The position numbers were made by a program, and so were the translations under genes. A stretch of 37,624 nucleotides of DNA, taken from contig JAGLAZ010000014.1 of NCBI GenBank assembly GCA_018260565.1, forward strand, positions 1 to 37,624, read 5' to 3'. This document shows, one piece after another, positions 15,687 through 24,035 of the stretch. The stretch comes from Flavobacteriaceae bacterium. Lineage in GTDB: Bacteria; Bacteroidota; Bacteroidia; Flavobacteriales; Weeksellaceae. Position 1 is the stretch's first letter. Each line of letters starts with the position of its first letter. The notes beneath the pieces were generated by a model, which worked only from the letters and a program-made list of their open reading frames with translations, was not told the origin of the DNA and made no database searches.

Positions 15687-16259
15687 ATGAAAAAACTTAT
15701 TGCAAGCCTCATTTTAAAAATCGTAGGCTGGAAAATTGTGTTAGATGGTCCCAAGGAAAACCTTAATCGATGTATTTTAGTTACGGTTCCGCATACTCAT
15801 AACTCAGAATATATTTTAGGGAATCTTGCCTTTATGGTTTTGGATAAGCCACTAAAAATTATCATTAAAGATACCCATACCAAAGCCTGGTACGGAGGAT
15901 TGGTAAAATCTATTGGTGGTATTGGCGTCAATAGAAGCCAAAAAAATGATTTGGTTCAGTTCGTAGTAGATGAGTTCAAAAAACAAGACTTTGCACTAGT
16001 TATCACTCCAGAAGGTACACGGAGCTATGTAGAAAAATGGCGAAAAGGTTTTTATTTCATGGCTAAAGAAGCACAAGTTCCCATTTGTCTTGCTATGGGT
16101 GATTATAAAAGGAAAATCATGATTTTAGCTAAAACTATAACAGTAGAGGAAATTAATAGCCTTACCTACGAAGAGATATTAGATATAATTAGAGCTTATA
16201 TAGTTGAAAGAGATGTGCAGCCAGCAGTAAAAGAAAATTGGAATATAAATTTCACTTAA
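15687..16259 (+). CDS. PlsC-like 1-acylglycerol-3-phosphate acyltransferase
   Basis: A 190-residue membrane-associated acyltransferase of the glycerolipid family. The ITPEGTRSYVEKWRKGFYF block (from about residue 110) binds the phosphate head group. The first block reads PHTHNSE (35-41), so the usual HX4D catalytic pair is HX4E here (His36, Glu41). It is shorter than classical PlsC (about 240) but matches the compact Bacteroidota group, whose acceptor lipid is uncertain. It begins a three-gene run: its TAA overlaps the ATG of the thioesterase gene. Confidence 0.85.
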   Translation: MKKLIASLILKIVGWKIVLDGPKENLNRCILVTVPHTHNSEYILGNLAFMVLDKPLKIIIKDTHTKAWYGGLVKSIGGIGVNRSQKNDLVQFVVDEFKKQDFALVITPEGTRSYVEKWRKGFYFMAKEAQVPICLAMGDYKRKIMILAKTITVEEINSLTYEEILDIIRAYIVERDVQPAVKENWNINFT

Positions 16260-16684
16260 TGACTACAGAAGAGAAAAAAGAAATATTAGATTTCCTGAAT
16301 TCCTGGAAAAATCAGGGAAATGTTACAGATTTTATTGAATTTAAGTTCACTGACGTGTCTGAAAATAGTCTTTCTGCTAGCATTCCCGTAACACCCAAAG
16401 TGCATCAGCCATTTGGGATTTTAAATGGAGGTATTAGCTGTCTTATGGCCGAAATATTAGGAAGTTGTCTTAGTAACATTAATATAGATACTTCGAAATT
16501 TTATGCTGTGGGCACGAATCTTACCGCCAATCATCTTAAAAGTGTGTCTAAGGGTAACATTACAGGAACTGCCAGTTTCATAAGAAAAGGAAATAGTTTA
16601 CATGTTTCAGAAATTAAAATTTTAGATGATGCTGGAAATCTTATCAATCATACAGTAATGACAAATAATATCATTGCTCGGTAA
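16259..16684 (+). CDS. PaaI-type hotdog thioesterase, possibly DHNA-CoA thioesterase
   Basis: A 141-residue hotdog-fold acyl-CoA thioesterase. The active-site helix reads HQPFGILNGGISCLMAEILG (residues 49-68). The catalytic Glu65 is kept, but the His of the usual HGG is Asn56. A TTG at 16238 would extend the frame, but ATG 16259 overlaps the previous stop (TAATG) and fits the family better. The next gene is an isochorismate synthase one base away. The pair suggests hydrolysis of 1,4-dihydroxy-2-naphthoyl-CoA in menaquinone synthesis. This role is inferred from context. Confidence 0.8.
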   Translation: MTTEEKKEILDFLNSWKNQGNVTDFIEFKFTDVSENSLSASIPVTPKVHQPFGILNGGISCLMAEILGSCLSNINIDTSKFYAVGTNLTANHLKSVSKGNITGTASFIRKGNSLHVSEIKILDDAGNLINHTVMTNNIIAR

Positions 16685-16685
16685 A

Positions 16686-17672
16686 ATGCAAAACGCTTTC
16701 CCTCTTCTTTTTTCCCCTCCCGATTATCGGGAATTTTTTTGCCTGAAACCGTCATTAATAGAATCTTATCATGTAACTTTTATCACGTTTGACAACAAGA
16801 AAGAAATAAAATTTTCAGGTGATTTACACCCCATCCATCCTCAAGATTTTTTTAATTCTACTTCGGTAGAAAAGCTAGAGTTGTTCCACGGGGTTGATTT
16901 ATTAGATACTAAAATTTCTTACCAAAATAAAGTAGAGGATGCAAAAGATTTCTTACGTATCCAGCATATTCCAAAGGTAGTTCTATCAAGAAGAAAGTTT
17001 TTACCTACAACACAGCCACAATTAGAACAAATACTTGTCCAATTTCGTAAAGATTTCCCCAAAGCTTTTATTTATTACTTTGTAAATCAACAAGATAAGA
17101 CAGCTTGGATTGGTGGTTTCTCGGAAATTTTGGGTGCATATAACACCAAAGAAAAAACCTTTCAGTGTCATAGTTTAGCAGGAACCAAACACTTACAAGA
17201 AGCTTTTACAGAAAAAGAATTTCATGAACAGCAAGAAGTAAGCGATTCTATAGCAGCTATTTTATCAGAATTTTCCTTAGAATATTCCACATCGGATTTG
17301 GAGATAATCACTTCGGGAAAACTTAAGCATATTAAAAAAACATTTTTTGCTATAACGGATGAGTTTTTAGTCCCACTATTATTGGAACGACTCCATCCCA
17401 CACCTGCAGTTTGTGGTAATCCTGTTTTATTATGCAAGGAATTTATAAACAAAACGGAACAATTAGAAAGAAAATTCTATGCTGGCCGAATATCTGTACG
17501 ACTCCCAAAACTCAATATATATACCGATTTTGTAAACCTTAGGTGTGGAGAACTTTATAAAAACGGGATACTCCTATATGCAGGAGGAGGTATTACACAA
17601 ATTAGTCAAGCTACTTCTGAATGGGAAGAAACTGAAGCAAAATCCAACGCATTGGGACAATACTTTACTTAA
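16686..17672 (+). CDS. menF: Isochorismate synthase / chorismate-binding protein
   Basis: A 328-residue enzyme of the MenF/EntC group that isomerises chorismate to isochorismate, the first committed step of menaquinone synthesis. The chorismate-binding half is intact: ERLHPTPAVCGNP, KFYAGRISVRLP, VNLRCGELYKNG and AGGGITQISQATSEWEETE in order. The N-terminal half is short compared with MenF (about 430). TTG 16674 is possible, but ATG 16686, one base after the thioesterase stop, is preferred. EntC-type siderophore use is the alternative, but no siderophore genes are nearby. Codons 11-19 contain a terminator-like hairpin followed by seven T's. Confidence 0.87.
   Translation: MQNAFPLLFSPPDYREFFCLKPSLIESYHVTFITFDNKKEIKFSGDLHPIHPQDFFNSTSVEKLELFHGVDLLDTKISYQNKVEDAKDFLRIQHIPKVVLSRRKFLPTTQPQLEQILVQFRKDFPKAFIYYFVNQQDKTAWIGGFSEILGAYNTKEKTFQCHSLAGTKHLQEAFTEKEFHEQQEVSDSIAAILSEFSLEYSTSDLEIITSGKLKHIKKTFFAITDEFLVPLLLERLHPTPAVCGNPVLLCKEFINKTEQLERKFYAGRISVRLPKLNIYTDFVNLRCGELYKNGILLYAGGGITQISQATSEWEETEAKSNALGQYFT
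16718..16740 (+). promoter_or_regulatory. Terminator-like hairpin within the first codons of menF
   Basis: TCCCGA (16718-16723) pairs with TCGGGA (16727-16732) around a TTA loop, followed by ATTTTTTT. It has the form of an intrinsic terminator or attenuator but lies in the coding frame 30 bases after the menF start. The stem is only six pairs, four of them G-C. Confidence 0.4.
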
Positions 17673-17870
17673 TTATTTTTTGGGCTGAGACAGCTTTCGC
17701 CAAGTATCCAACGCCAAAGTTGCTATAATACCAACTACAGAAACCCCAGCTGAAAAGAGATATGTTCTATTGTCTTCGTGTGTAATGCCTATACCAAGGT
17801 TTAAAAAGTAAAGATTTACAAGTAAAAATATAACGAAGGCGCTAAGCGCAATTTTTGAAAATAAGCTCAT
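17673..17870 (-). CDS. Small two-segment membrane protein
   Basis: A 65-residue protein with two hydrophobic segments (about 7-28 and 39-55), a short polar loop (HEDNRT) between them and a basic tail (WRKLSQPKK). I do not recognise a named family. It is likely real because its ATG overlaps the marC stop by one base and its own stop abuts the menF stop exactly. A role beside the MarC-type membrane protein is possible but unproven. Confidence 0.65.
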   Translation of the reverse strand: MSLFSKIALSAFVIFLLVNLYFLNLGIGITHEDNRTYLFSAGVSVVGIIATLALDTWRKLSQPKK

Positions 17871-18466
17871 TAAAATCGGATGTAATGTGAAAAAAGTTGC
17901 GCAAAGTTTGCCGTAAAGAGTTTTATACTAATAGCCAAAAGGATTATTCCAAAAACTTTTTGTAACACAGCATGAGTAGCACCCCCAATGTTTTTTTCTA
18001 TCCACGGAGCCAGTTTTAAGACGCTATATACGAAGAGCATATTAATAATAATGGCAACAATAATATTAATATCAGCGAATTCTGCACGTAAGGAAAGAGT
18101 GGTAGTAAGAGTCCCAGCACCAGCTATCAGCGGAAATGCAATAGGTACAATGGAAGCGGATGTAGAATCCGTGTTTTTATGGATTTCTATTCCTAAAATC
18201 ATTTCCACCGCAATGAGAAAGATGACAAAGGCACCTGCTATTGCAAAAGAATTAACATCTATTCCTATTAATTTTAAAATTTTATTTCCAATAAATAAGA
18301 ATGAAATCATAAGAGCTCCCGCCACCAGCGAGGCTTTTCCTGAGGAAATTTGTCCAAATTTTTGGCGTAATGTAACTATTATAGGGATACTTCCCAATAT
18401 ATCAATGACAGCAAATAGTACCATAGTAGCTGTAGCTATTTGCTTTATGTCCAGCTTCTCCAGCAT
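17870..18466 (-). CDS. MarC family integral membrane protein
   Basis: A 198-residue protein with six predicted membrane segments, typical of the MarC/NAAT family. Hallmarks include the start LFAVIDILGSIPIIVTL, the FLIAVEMILG segment and the central PIAFPLIAGAGTLTTTLSLR. Despite the name, MarC is not established as a drug-resistance protein and its function is unknown. It precedes the 65-residue membrane protein with a one-base overlap. It has its own -7 box in the 24-base gap after the batD gene, so it need not depend on the Bat operon promoter. Confidence 0.9.
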   Translation of the reverse strand: MLEKLDIKQIATATMVLFAVIDILGSIPIIVTLRQKFGQISSGKASLVAGALMISFLFIGNKILKLIGIDVNSFAIAGAFVIFLIAVEMILGIEIHKNTDSTSASIVPIAFPLIAGAGTLTTTLSLRAEFADINIIVAIIINMLFVYSVLKLAPWIEKNIGGATHAVLQKVFGIILLAISIKLFTANFAQLFSHYIRF

Positions 18467-18473
18467 GGGTTAA

Positions 18474-18488
18474 ATTTTTGCAAAAATA
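18474..18488 (-). promoter_or_regulatory. -7 box TATTTTTG of marC within a perfect palindrome
   Basis: On the minus strand TATTTTTG (18481-18488) is an exact TAnnTTTG match 14 bases before the ATG at 18466. It overlaps a 14-bp perfect palindrome, ATTTTTGCAAAAAT (18474-18487), which could be an operator or merely AT-rich symmetry. Confidence 0.45.
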
Positions 18489-18490
18489 CG

Positions 18491-20266
18491 CTATTTTACA
18501 GGGTAAAATTGATGATAAAATCCCAAAATTTGTAAATAAACTTCTGAAAGTTGGGATGCTGCATTTCCTGAGAATCTAACAACTTCCCAATGCTTCTTTA
18601 ATTCTCGCCAAGTAACGAGTAAAGGTGATACGGTACCTGAAGTTATTATTTTATTTCCATCAATGATCTGTTTATCAATTTCTTGAACACAATTCCAGAA
18701 ATTCTGAACGTTTCCTGCATCTGCATATGTTTTGAGAAAAGATATGTGATCTGAAAGTTTAGGAATTAAATTTTCAGCTATTTTTTCCTCTAATTCACTT
18801 ACATTTTCAATATTCTCCTGAGAATTATTTTTAGTGTTTTTTTGTACTGCATTTGATTTAGCTCTTGCTCGTAATTGAAAAATTAACACAGCACCCAGCA
18901 TTGCAAGAGTCCATATTATTCCATTCAGAAAAGGAGAGGTGCTCCATTGAAATTTTCCTAAATTTCTATCTTTGCTTTGTACTTTTTCTGTAGGTAGAAT
19001 AGAAACCTTTTGCATCACTGCACTAGTAAGTTTAGATACAGTTTGAAGCGCATCTTCTGTGGACGAGGTACTTCCTAAATTTCCAACTGAAAGTGTAATT
19101 TCTTGAGGTGAAAAATTTTTCCATTCCCCTTTTTTAGGATTAAAAACTCCAATTGACTCCGTGAATATAGTAATATCTCCAGTTTCTATGGGTTGAAAAT
19201 TATATACTATTTCCCAATTCTGTTCTTTTAATTTATTGTTTTTAGATTTAACAATTGTAGGCTTAAAAAAAGTTCCCTTTCGGTTTGCATACAGCTGAGG
19301 AACTTTAAAATTATCTGGAATATTATCTCCTGAAATTACTAATTTAATAGGTATTACACTCCCTTTTTCAGTTTTATTAGGTTCTAAATAAATGGGATTA
19401 ACTGGCAAAATCTGAATTTGATTAATACTTCCAAGTCCTAAAAACTGTCCAGAATTATGTCCTTTTTTTGTAGGTATTTTTAAAATTTCAACTCGGCTGG
19501 GTACAGAATTTCTCAGTGCTATTTTCGAATTAAAGTCCCTAATATTTTCTAATCTGTATTTTCCCGGAGCTAAATCCTTTATAAGATAAAATCCTATTTT
19601 CTTTCTAAACAAACTGCCATTTATTTGGCTTATGTTAGATTTGGAATATGGTTTAAATGGAATTACATTATTATTTCTACCATTTCTATTTCCAACAGGA
19701 ATAAATTGGCGAAGCTGTGCTAAACTTACTGATTCCACATAAACAGGAATTTCCGTAGTAAGCCCCTCGTATATTCTTGAGTTTATAAGTTTTTTATCGA
19801 TTACAATATTTAATTCTGTACTGTTTTTATCTGATTTTTTGTTTTGTTTTTCGTTCTCCGGATTATTTAAAAGATAACCAGTAACCTCGATTAGAAATGG
19901 TTCAGTTTTATATATTTTATTATCCACCCAAACTATAGCAGAGCCAATTTTTAAATTTCCAGACTTATTGGGTGACAGGATTATTTGGTATATAATCTGC
20001 CGTGCAATCGCACCATTATCTTCTTTTTTAAAATATTTTTTTTGAGATCCAGTAGATATAATGTTAAAATTGGAAAAATCTGGCAATCGGAGGCTACTCT
20101 GCTGCTCTCTATCACCTTCTATTTCTAAAACGAATGTAAGGGCATATTCCTTACCGACCTGAAAGGAATTTCCTTCAATAGAAGAACTTAAACTTACTTG
20201 TGCATTAAGGTAGGATCCACAAGAATGTAAAAGAAATAATAGAAAATAAAGATATAGTTTATTCAT
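18491..20266 (-). CDS. batD: BatD-like oxygen tolerance protein
   Basis: A 591-residue envelope protein. It has a signal peptide (MNKLYLYFLLFLLHSC) and a long periplasmic region of beta-rich Ig-like repeats (about 25-420). A membrane segment follows (about 447-465), then a charged cytoplasmic tail of about 130 residues. This is the BatD architecture of Bacteroides aerotolerance operons. In-frame TTG/GTG codons lie upstream, but ATG 20266 overlaps the batC stop (TGATG) and gives the clean signal peptide. It is the last gene of the operon. Exact function is unknown; a role in envelope stress or assembly is the family-level view. Confidence 0.87.
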   Translation of the reverse strand: MNKLYLYFLLFLLHSCGSYLNAQVSLSSSIEGNSFQVGKEYALTFVLEIEGDREQQSSLRLPDFSNFNIISTGSQKKYFKKEDNGAIARQIIYQIILSPNKSGNLKIGSAIVWVDNKIYKTEPFLIEVTGYLLNNPENEKQNKKSDKNSTELNIVIDKKLINSRIYEGLTTEIPVYVESVSLAQLRQFIPVGNRNGRNNNVIPFKPYSKSNISQINGSLFRKKIGFYLIKDLAPGKYRLENIRDFNSKIALRNSVPSRVEILKIPTKKGHNSGQFLGLGSINQIQILPVNPIYLEPNKTEKGSVIPIKLVISGDNIPDNFKVPQLYANRKGTFFKPTIVKSKNNKLKEQNWEIVYNFQPIETGDITIFTESIGVFNPKKGEWKNFSPQEITLSVGNLGSTSSTEDALQTVSKLTSAVMQKVSILPTEKVQSKDRNLGKFQWSTSPFLNGIIWTLAMLGAVLIFQLRARAKSNAVQKNTKNNSQENIENVSELEEKIAENLIPKLSDHISFLKTYADAGNVQNFWNCVQEIDKQIIDGNKIITSGTVSPLLVTWRELKKHWEVVRFSGNAASQLSEVYLQILGFYHQFYPVK

Positions 20267-21030
20267 CACCAATCTTTTTCCTTAGATTCTGGTTCGTAAT
20301 ATGCGTTTTTATTCAAAATTTTTCCAGCCGTATTGGATTCTCTATTTTTAATTCCATTTAGAATATCTTTTTTTTGCTCTTCTGAGAAATTTTTAGGTTT
20401 TGGAATTTGTGGCGTAGTATTGGGTTTGGCCTGATTATTACCAGAGCTCCCTTGTTTGTTTCCATTATTACCTCCTGATTCCTGAGACTTTCCATTTGGC
20501 TGATTTTCAGGCTTATTTCCCTCTTTTCCTTCTTTACCTTTATCTTGTTTTTGTTGTGGATTAGGCTTTTGAGATGAATCTTTTGAAGAATTATTTTGTT
20601 TTTCTTGCTTTTTCAAGGCTAAAGCATAGTTTCGTTGGAGCCCTGGGTTCGTAGGATCCTTGGCCAAGGCTTTTCTGTATTTTTGAAGGGCTTCATCTGT
20701 CTTCCCCTCTTTTAACGATGCATTTGCATCATTAAATTGAGCAGAAGCTATCTTTTTAGAATTTTTGGAAAGTGTTTTGGCTATATTAAATTCCTTTTGA
20801 GCCTCTTTTAATTTACCGGATTTATAATAAGCGTTTCCAAGACCCAGATGTGCGTTGTAAGAATTTGGATTTGAAGTTACAGAATTTTGGTACTTTTCTA
20901 AAGCTTTATCATATTGCCCTGCCATGTACTCTTGGTTTCCCTGATACATATAGGTCTTAAATGACTGACCACGTCCCCAAAATAAAACTCCAAATAGGAA
21001 TATAAAAGTGTAGATTTTATTCATAGGCAT
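20266..21030 (-). CDS. batC: BatC-like TPR protein
   Basis: A 254-residue exported protein. A signal peptide (to about residue 22) precedes three or so tetratricopeptide units (about 25-145, for example GNAYYKSGKLKEAQKEFNIA). A low-complexity Gln/Asn/Lys/Gly linker (about 150-215) and a short conserved end (KNFSEEQKKDILNGIKNRES) follow. This is typical of BatC, which is thought to assemble with other Bat proteins in the periplasm. Two ATGs (21030 and 21024) are possible. An 81-base gap with an internal promoter separates it from batB. Confidence 0.87.
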   Translation of the reverse strand: MPMNKIYTFIFLFGVLFWGRGQSFKTYMYQGNQEYMAGQYDKALEKYQNSVTSNPNSYNAHLGLGNAYYKSGKLKEAQKEFNIAKTLSKNSKKIASAQFNDANASLKEGKTDEALQKYRKALAKDPTNPGLQRNYALALKKQEKQNNSSKDSSQKPNPQQKQDKGKEGKEGNKPENQPNGKSQESGGNNGNKQGSSGNNQAKPNTTPQIPKPKNFSEEQKKDILNGIKNRESNTAGKILNKNAYYEPESKEKDW

Positions 21031-21037
21031 TATGTAG

Positions 21038-21069
21038 CAAAATTAGTTGCTGAAGGTTCATTTACCCAA
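21038..21069 (-). promoter_or_regulatory. Internal promoter upstream of batC
   Basis: On the minus strand TTG (21067-21069) is followed after 21 bases by TAATTTTG (21038-21045), an exact TAnnTTTG match with consensus-like spacing. It lies seven bases before the batC ATG. It would allow batC-batD to be made independently of moxR-batB. Confidence 0.6.
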
Positions 21070-21111
21070 GGAAATAATCATAAATTATTATTAAATAAAA
21101 CTTCAAGGCTG

Positions 21112-22125
21112 TTAAATAGTAAGATCCTTTTTTGGATTAAATAAATATATAAGACTTAAAGATGCAAAACTGAGTAGTAAAAAATAAGGAAACAATTGAT
21201 GCGCATCCTGAGTGTCAACCATTATTTCTTGCTTATTTGCCGCTGAACGAATGTATTCGGTAAGTTCCTGAGTTGCTTTTTCAACATTATTTCCATCAAT
21301 AAAAATGCCACCGGTCTTGCTGCTTATCTTTTTAAGTTCATCTTCCATTCTTCTCGAGATCACGGTTTGCCCATTTTTATCCATTTTGTAGCCCATCATT
21401 TGGCCAAAATCATAATACGGTATTGGGCCACCTTTATCGGTTCCTATACCAACAGTTGTAATTTTAATTGCCTCGTTATTAGCCATATCGATAGCATCAT
21501 CCAGATGATTTTCATTATCCTCTCCATCACTTAGTATAACTAAAACTTTACCCGATGTAATACTTTTTAATTTTTGTGCTGCAATGGCTACAGGTTGCTG
21601 GAAATCTGTCCCTTGTACTTTTATTACATCCGTAGTAAGTTGATTAAGATATACTTGGGCCGCCTCGTGGTCTACTGAAAGAGGCATTACAGAAAATGCG
21701 TTTCCTGCAAATAGAATGATTCCTGCTCGCATTCCTGGCGTATTTTCTAATGTGGAAATGATGATTTTTTTTGCCGCTTCCAAACGCTTAGGTGTTACGT
21801 CTTCCACATTCATCGAATTAGATACATCCAAAGCGAACATAACTGTTCCTGTCGCCTGTTTCACTTTTTGTGAAGCACTACCATATTGAGGTTTAGAGAG
21901 CGCTACTATTCCCGAAAACAAAGCAATGCTACACATTAAGATAATGAACCATGGATATCTTCCCTTTTTAATACCTAAATCATTGAAAAATTTCTCATCC
22001 GCAAAAGAATATATTGCCTTATTTCTCCATTTAAAATATAATGTAGCCAACGCTAAAGGCAAAAATAGAATAGGAAGTAAATATAGCCACTGGGGCTCCG
22101 CAAAATTTATATCTGAAACATTCAT
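21112..22125 (-). CDS. batB: BatB-like von Willebrand factor A protein
   Basis: A 337-residue membrane-anchored VWA protein. It has an N-terminal two-helix membrane anchor (about 12-30 and 58-76), then a VWA domain with MIDAS motif DVSNS (100-104) and IILFAGNAFSVMPLS, and a C-terminal membrane segment (about 312-330) before a basic end. BatA and BatB are thought to present metal-dependent adhesion sites in the periplasm. The final four bases of batA overlap its start (ATGA). Confidence 0.9.
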   Translation of the reverse strand: MNVSDINFAEPQWLYLLPILFLPLALATLYFKWRNKAIYSFADEKFFNDLGIKKGRYPWFIILMCSIALFSGIVALSKPQYGSASQKVKQATGTVMFALDVSNSMNVEDVTPKRLEAAKKIIISTLENTPGMRAGIILFAGNAFSVMPLSVDHEAAQVYLNQLTTDVIKVQGTDFQQPVAIAAQKLKSITSGKVLVILSDGEDNENHLDDAIDMANNEAIKITTVGIGTDKGGPIPYYDFGQMMGYKMDKNGQTVISRRMEDELKKISSKTGGIFIDGNNVEKATQELTEYIRSAANKQEIMVDTQDAHQLFPYFLLLSFASLSLIYLFNPKKDLTI

Positions 22126-23150
22126 ATAATTTGCCTATATAGTGTCCAGCGAATCAGTATATCTAGCAATAATAAAAGCAGGGCTGGTATTAAAAAATAT
22201 TTATAGTTTTCCTTATATGAATACAGTTTTGATTTAGAATAGTTCGTTTTTTCCAATGAATCAATCTCTTTATACACTCCAAGTAAATCTGAGTTTGTTT
22301 CAGCTCTGAAATATTTCCCTCCTGTAGTCTGAGCAATTTCTCGTAAGACAGGTTCGTCTATTTTTACTTCAACCATATCAAAAACCAATTCCCCAAAGAT
22401 GTTAGAGCGTGTGGGCATTAGTGCTACTCCATTGGTACCTATTCCTATTGTATATACCTTTATATTGCTATCCGCTGCCAATTGTGCAGCTATTATAGGA
22501 GGTATTTGGTTTTCTATAGTATTTACACCATCCGTCATTAAAAGAATGATTTTGCTTTTAGAACTTTTATTTTGTAAATGGGAAACAGCGACGGCCAATC
22601 CCTCTCCTATGGCTGTTCCTTGAGCAAGCTCGTTTGGATATAAGTTTCCAATTTCTTCACGCAAAACGTCATGATCTGTAGTAAGTGGAACTTTAGTGAC
22701 CGCCTCTCCAGAATAGGCTACGAGACCAATCCTATCTCCTTGCCTTTTAGATATGAAATCTTGGGCAATACCCTTTAAAGCGGTGAGTCGGTCTGGTTCT
22801 AAATCACGGGATAACATACTGAGAGACACATCAATAGCAAACATGATATCAATTCCTTTTCCGTCATTATCATTATTTCTAAGTTCCACATACCTAGGGC
22901 GTGCCAGGGCTAATATTAGTAATATTAAAACCCAGTATTTGGTATATTTTAAGAAAGAAAATAAAACACTTCTGCCCTTATTTTGTGTAAATTGAATACT
23001 GGGTAGGCTAAGAGATGCAGGTTTTTTTCGTAATCTAAAAATGAAAAACATAGGTAGAATGAGCAATAAAAAAAAAGCCCAGGGTGCTGCAAATTCATAT
23101 GAGGGCAGGAATGGTATTGGCACACTATTCCACATGTCTATAGTTTTCAT
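22122..23150 (-). CDS. batA: BatA-like von Willebrand factor A protein
   Basis: A 342-residue VWA protein with membrane segments at about 23-39 and 72-85. The MIDAS motif DVSLS is at residues 107-111, followed by the characteristic DRIGLVAYSGEAVTKVPLT, LMTDGVNTIENQIPP and a C-terminal membrane segment. This is the BatA pattern and normal length. Its start overlaps the preceding BatD-like gene by 26 bases, the longest overlap in the operon. An alternative start at Met6 would reduce that overlap. Confidence 0.9.
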   Translation of the reverse strand: MKTIDMWNSVPIPFLPSYEFAAPWAFFLLLILPMFFIFRLRKKPASLSLPSIQFTQNKGRSVLFSFLKYTKYWVLILLILALARPRYVELRNNDNDGKGIDIMFAIDVSLSMLSRDLEPDRLTALKGIAQDFISKRQGDRIGLVAYSGEAVTKVPLTTDHDVLREEIGNLYPNELAQGTAIGEGLAVAVSHLQNKSSKSKIILLMTDGVNTIENQIPPIIAAQLAADSNIKVYTIGIGTNGVALMPTRSNIFGELVFDMVEVKIDEPVLREIAQTTGGKYFRAETNSDLLGVYKEIDSLEKTNYSKSKLYSYKENYKYFLIPALLLLLLDILIRWTLYRQII

Positions 23151-24033
23151 TATCCTCCAAATCCTCTGGGACAGCAGTTTCTACCAGATTTTTAACTAAA
23201 TCAAAATCTTCGCGCATTGTAGTAAGGGAAGTTCTTTTCTTGGCAAATTTTATTTCATCCGAGCGAAGGAGGAATTGAGAAATGTTCCCAGTAACTTCTG
23301 ATGTAAAGGTATTTTTGGCTCTTAAATTATTTATTAAATCATCTGTTAGTAATACATCAGCAGGAATTTTTTTACTTATTGAAAGATAATTACGCAATAT
23401 TTCTGTAAGTATGATATAATATTCGCGTTGGTTCTCTTCGCCATAATTCTTCTTTTTAAGCTCTTTTAATTGTCTTAAATATTTATTTTTAAGTTTAACA
23501 TCAGGCTTTTGTTGTTTGCGGTAATATTTAGTAATAAATACAACTAAAAATAATAGCGCTAAACCAATTAATCCTCCTAAAACATAGAACTTGTACATTT
23601 CCCAATACTCTCTTAAACCCAAGTCTACCTGAGATGGCATCGCATTTTCTGCCATTGGATCATTTTCAGAGACATTGTTTATGACTTCTAATTCATATCC
23701 AACCGTTTTTAGGGCCTTACCATTAACATTTATAGTAAATTCTGGAATTTTAAAAGTTCCAGTTTCATAGGAAGTTATCTGGAATATACGTTCATAACCG
23801 GAGCTTTGATTAGCGGAAACAAGACTATCCTTTATAATTTCAATATGATGCGGAAAAACAGACTTTAAGTTAGGAATTTCCACCTTAGGATTTCGTACGC
23901 CTGAAATTAAAATACGAAATTCTGTAGGTTCAGCAACCTGAATTTTATCTTTTTCTATGCGCGTGCCTAATATTTGACCAAAAAGTGTACTCCCGATACT
24001 ACATAACACTATGTAAAGTAATTTCTTTGCCAT
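23125..24033 (-). CDS. BatD-like accessory membrane protein of the Bat operon
   Basis: A 302-residue protein with a signal peptide (about 1-19), a periplasmic beta-rich domain (about 20-125) resembling one Ig-like unit of BatD, a membrane segment (about 150-168) and a charged cytoplasmic domain (170-302). Genes with this layout, some annotated as DUF4381-type, commonly lie between the DUF58 and batA genes. Its partner is presumably the MoxR/DUF58/VWA complex. The gene is tightly packed: two bases after DUF58 and overlapping batA. Confidence 0.75.
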   Translation of the reverse strand: MAKKLLYIVLCSIGSTLFGQILGTRIEKDKIQVAEPTEFRILISGVRNPKVEIPNLKSVFPHHIEIIKDSLVSANQSSGYERIFQITSYETGTFKIPEFTINVNGKALKTVGYELEVINNVSENDPMAENAMPSQVDLGLREYWEMYKFYVLGGLIGLALLFLVVFITKYYRKQQKPDVKLKNKYLRQLKELKKKNYGEENQREYYIILTEILRNYLSISKKIPADVLLTDDLINNLRAKNTFTSEVTGNISQFLLRSDEIKFAKKRTSLTTMREDFDLVKNLVETAVPEDLEDNENYRHVE

Positions 24034-24035
24034 GA

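Noticed and set aside
17988-18473. A 161-codon open frame antisense to marC
   Set aside because: The marC gene on the minus strand explains the region, and the plus-strand frame shows no family features.
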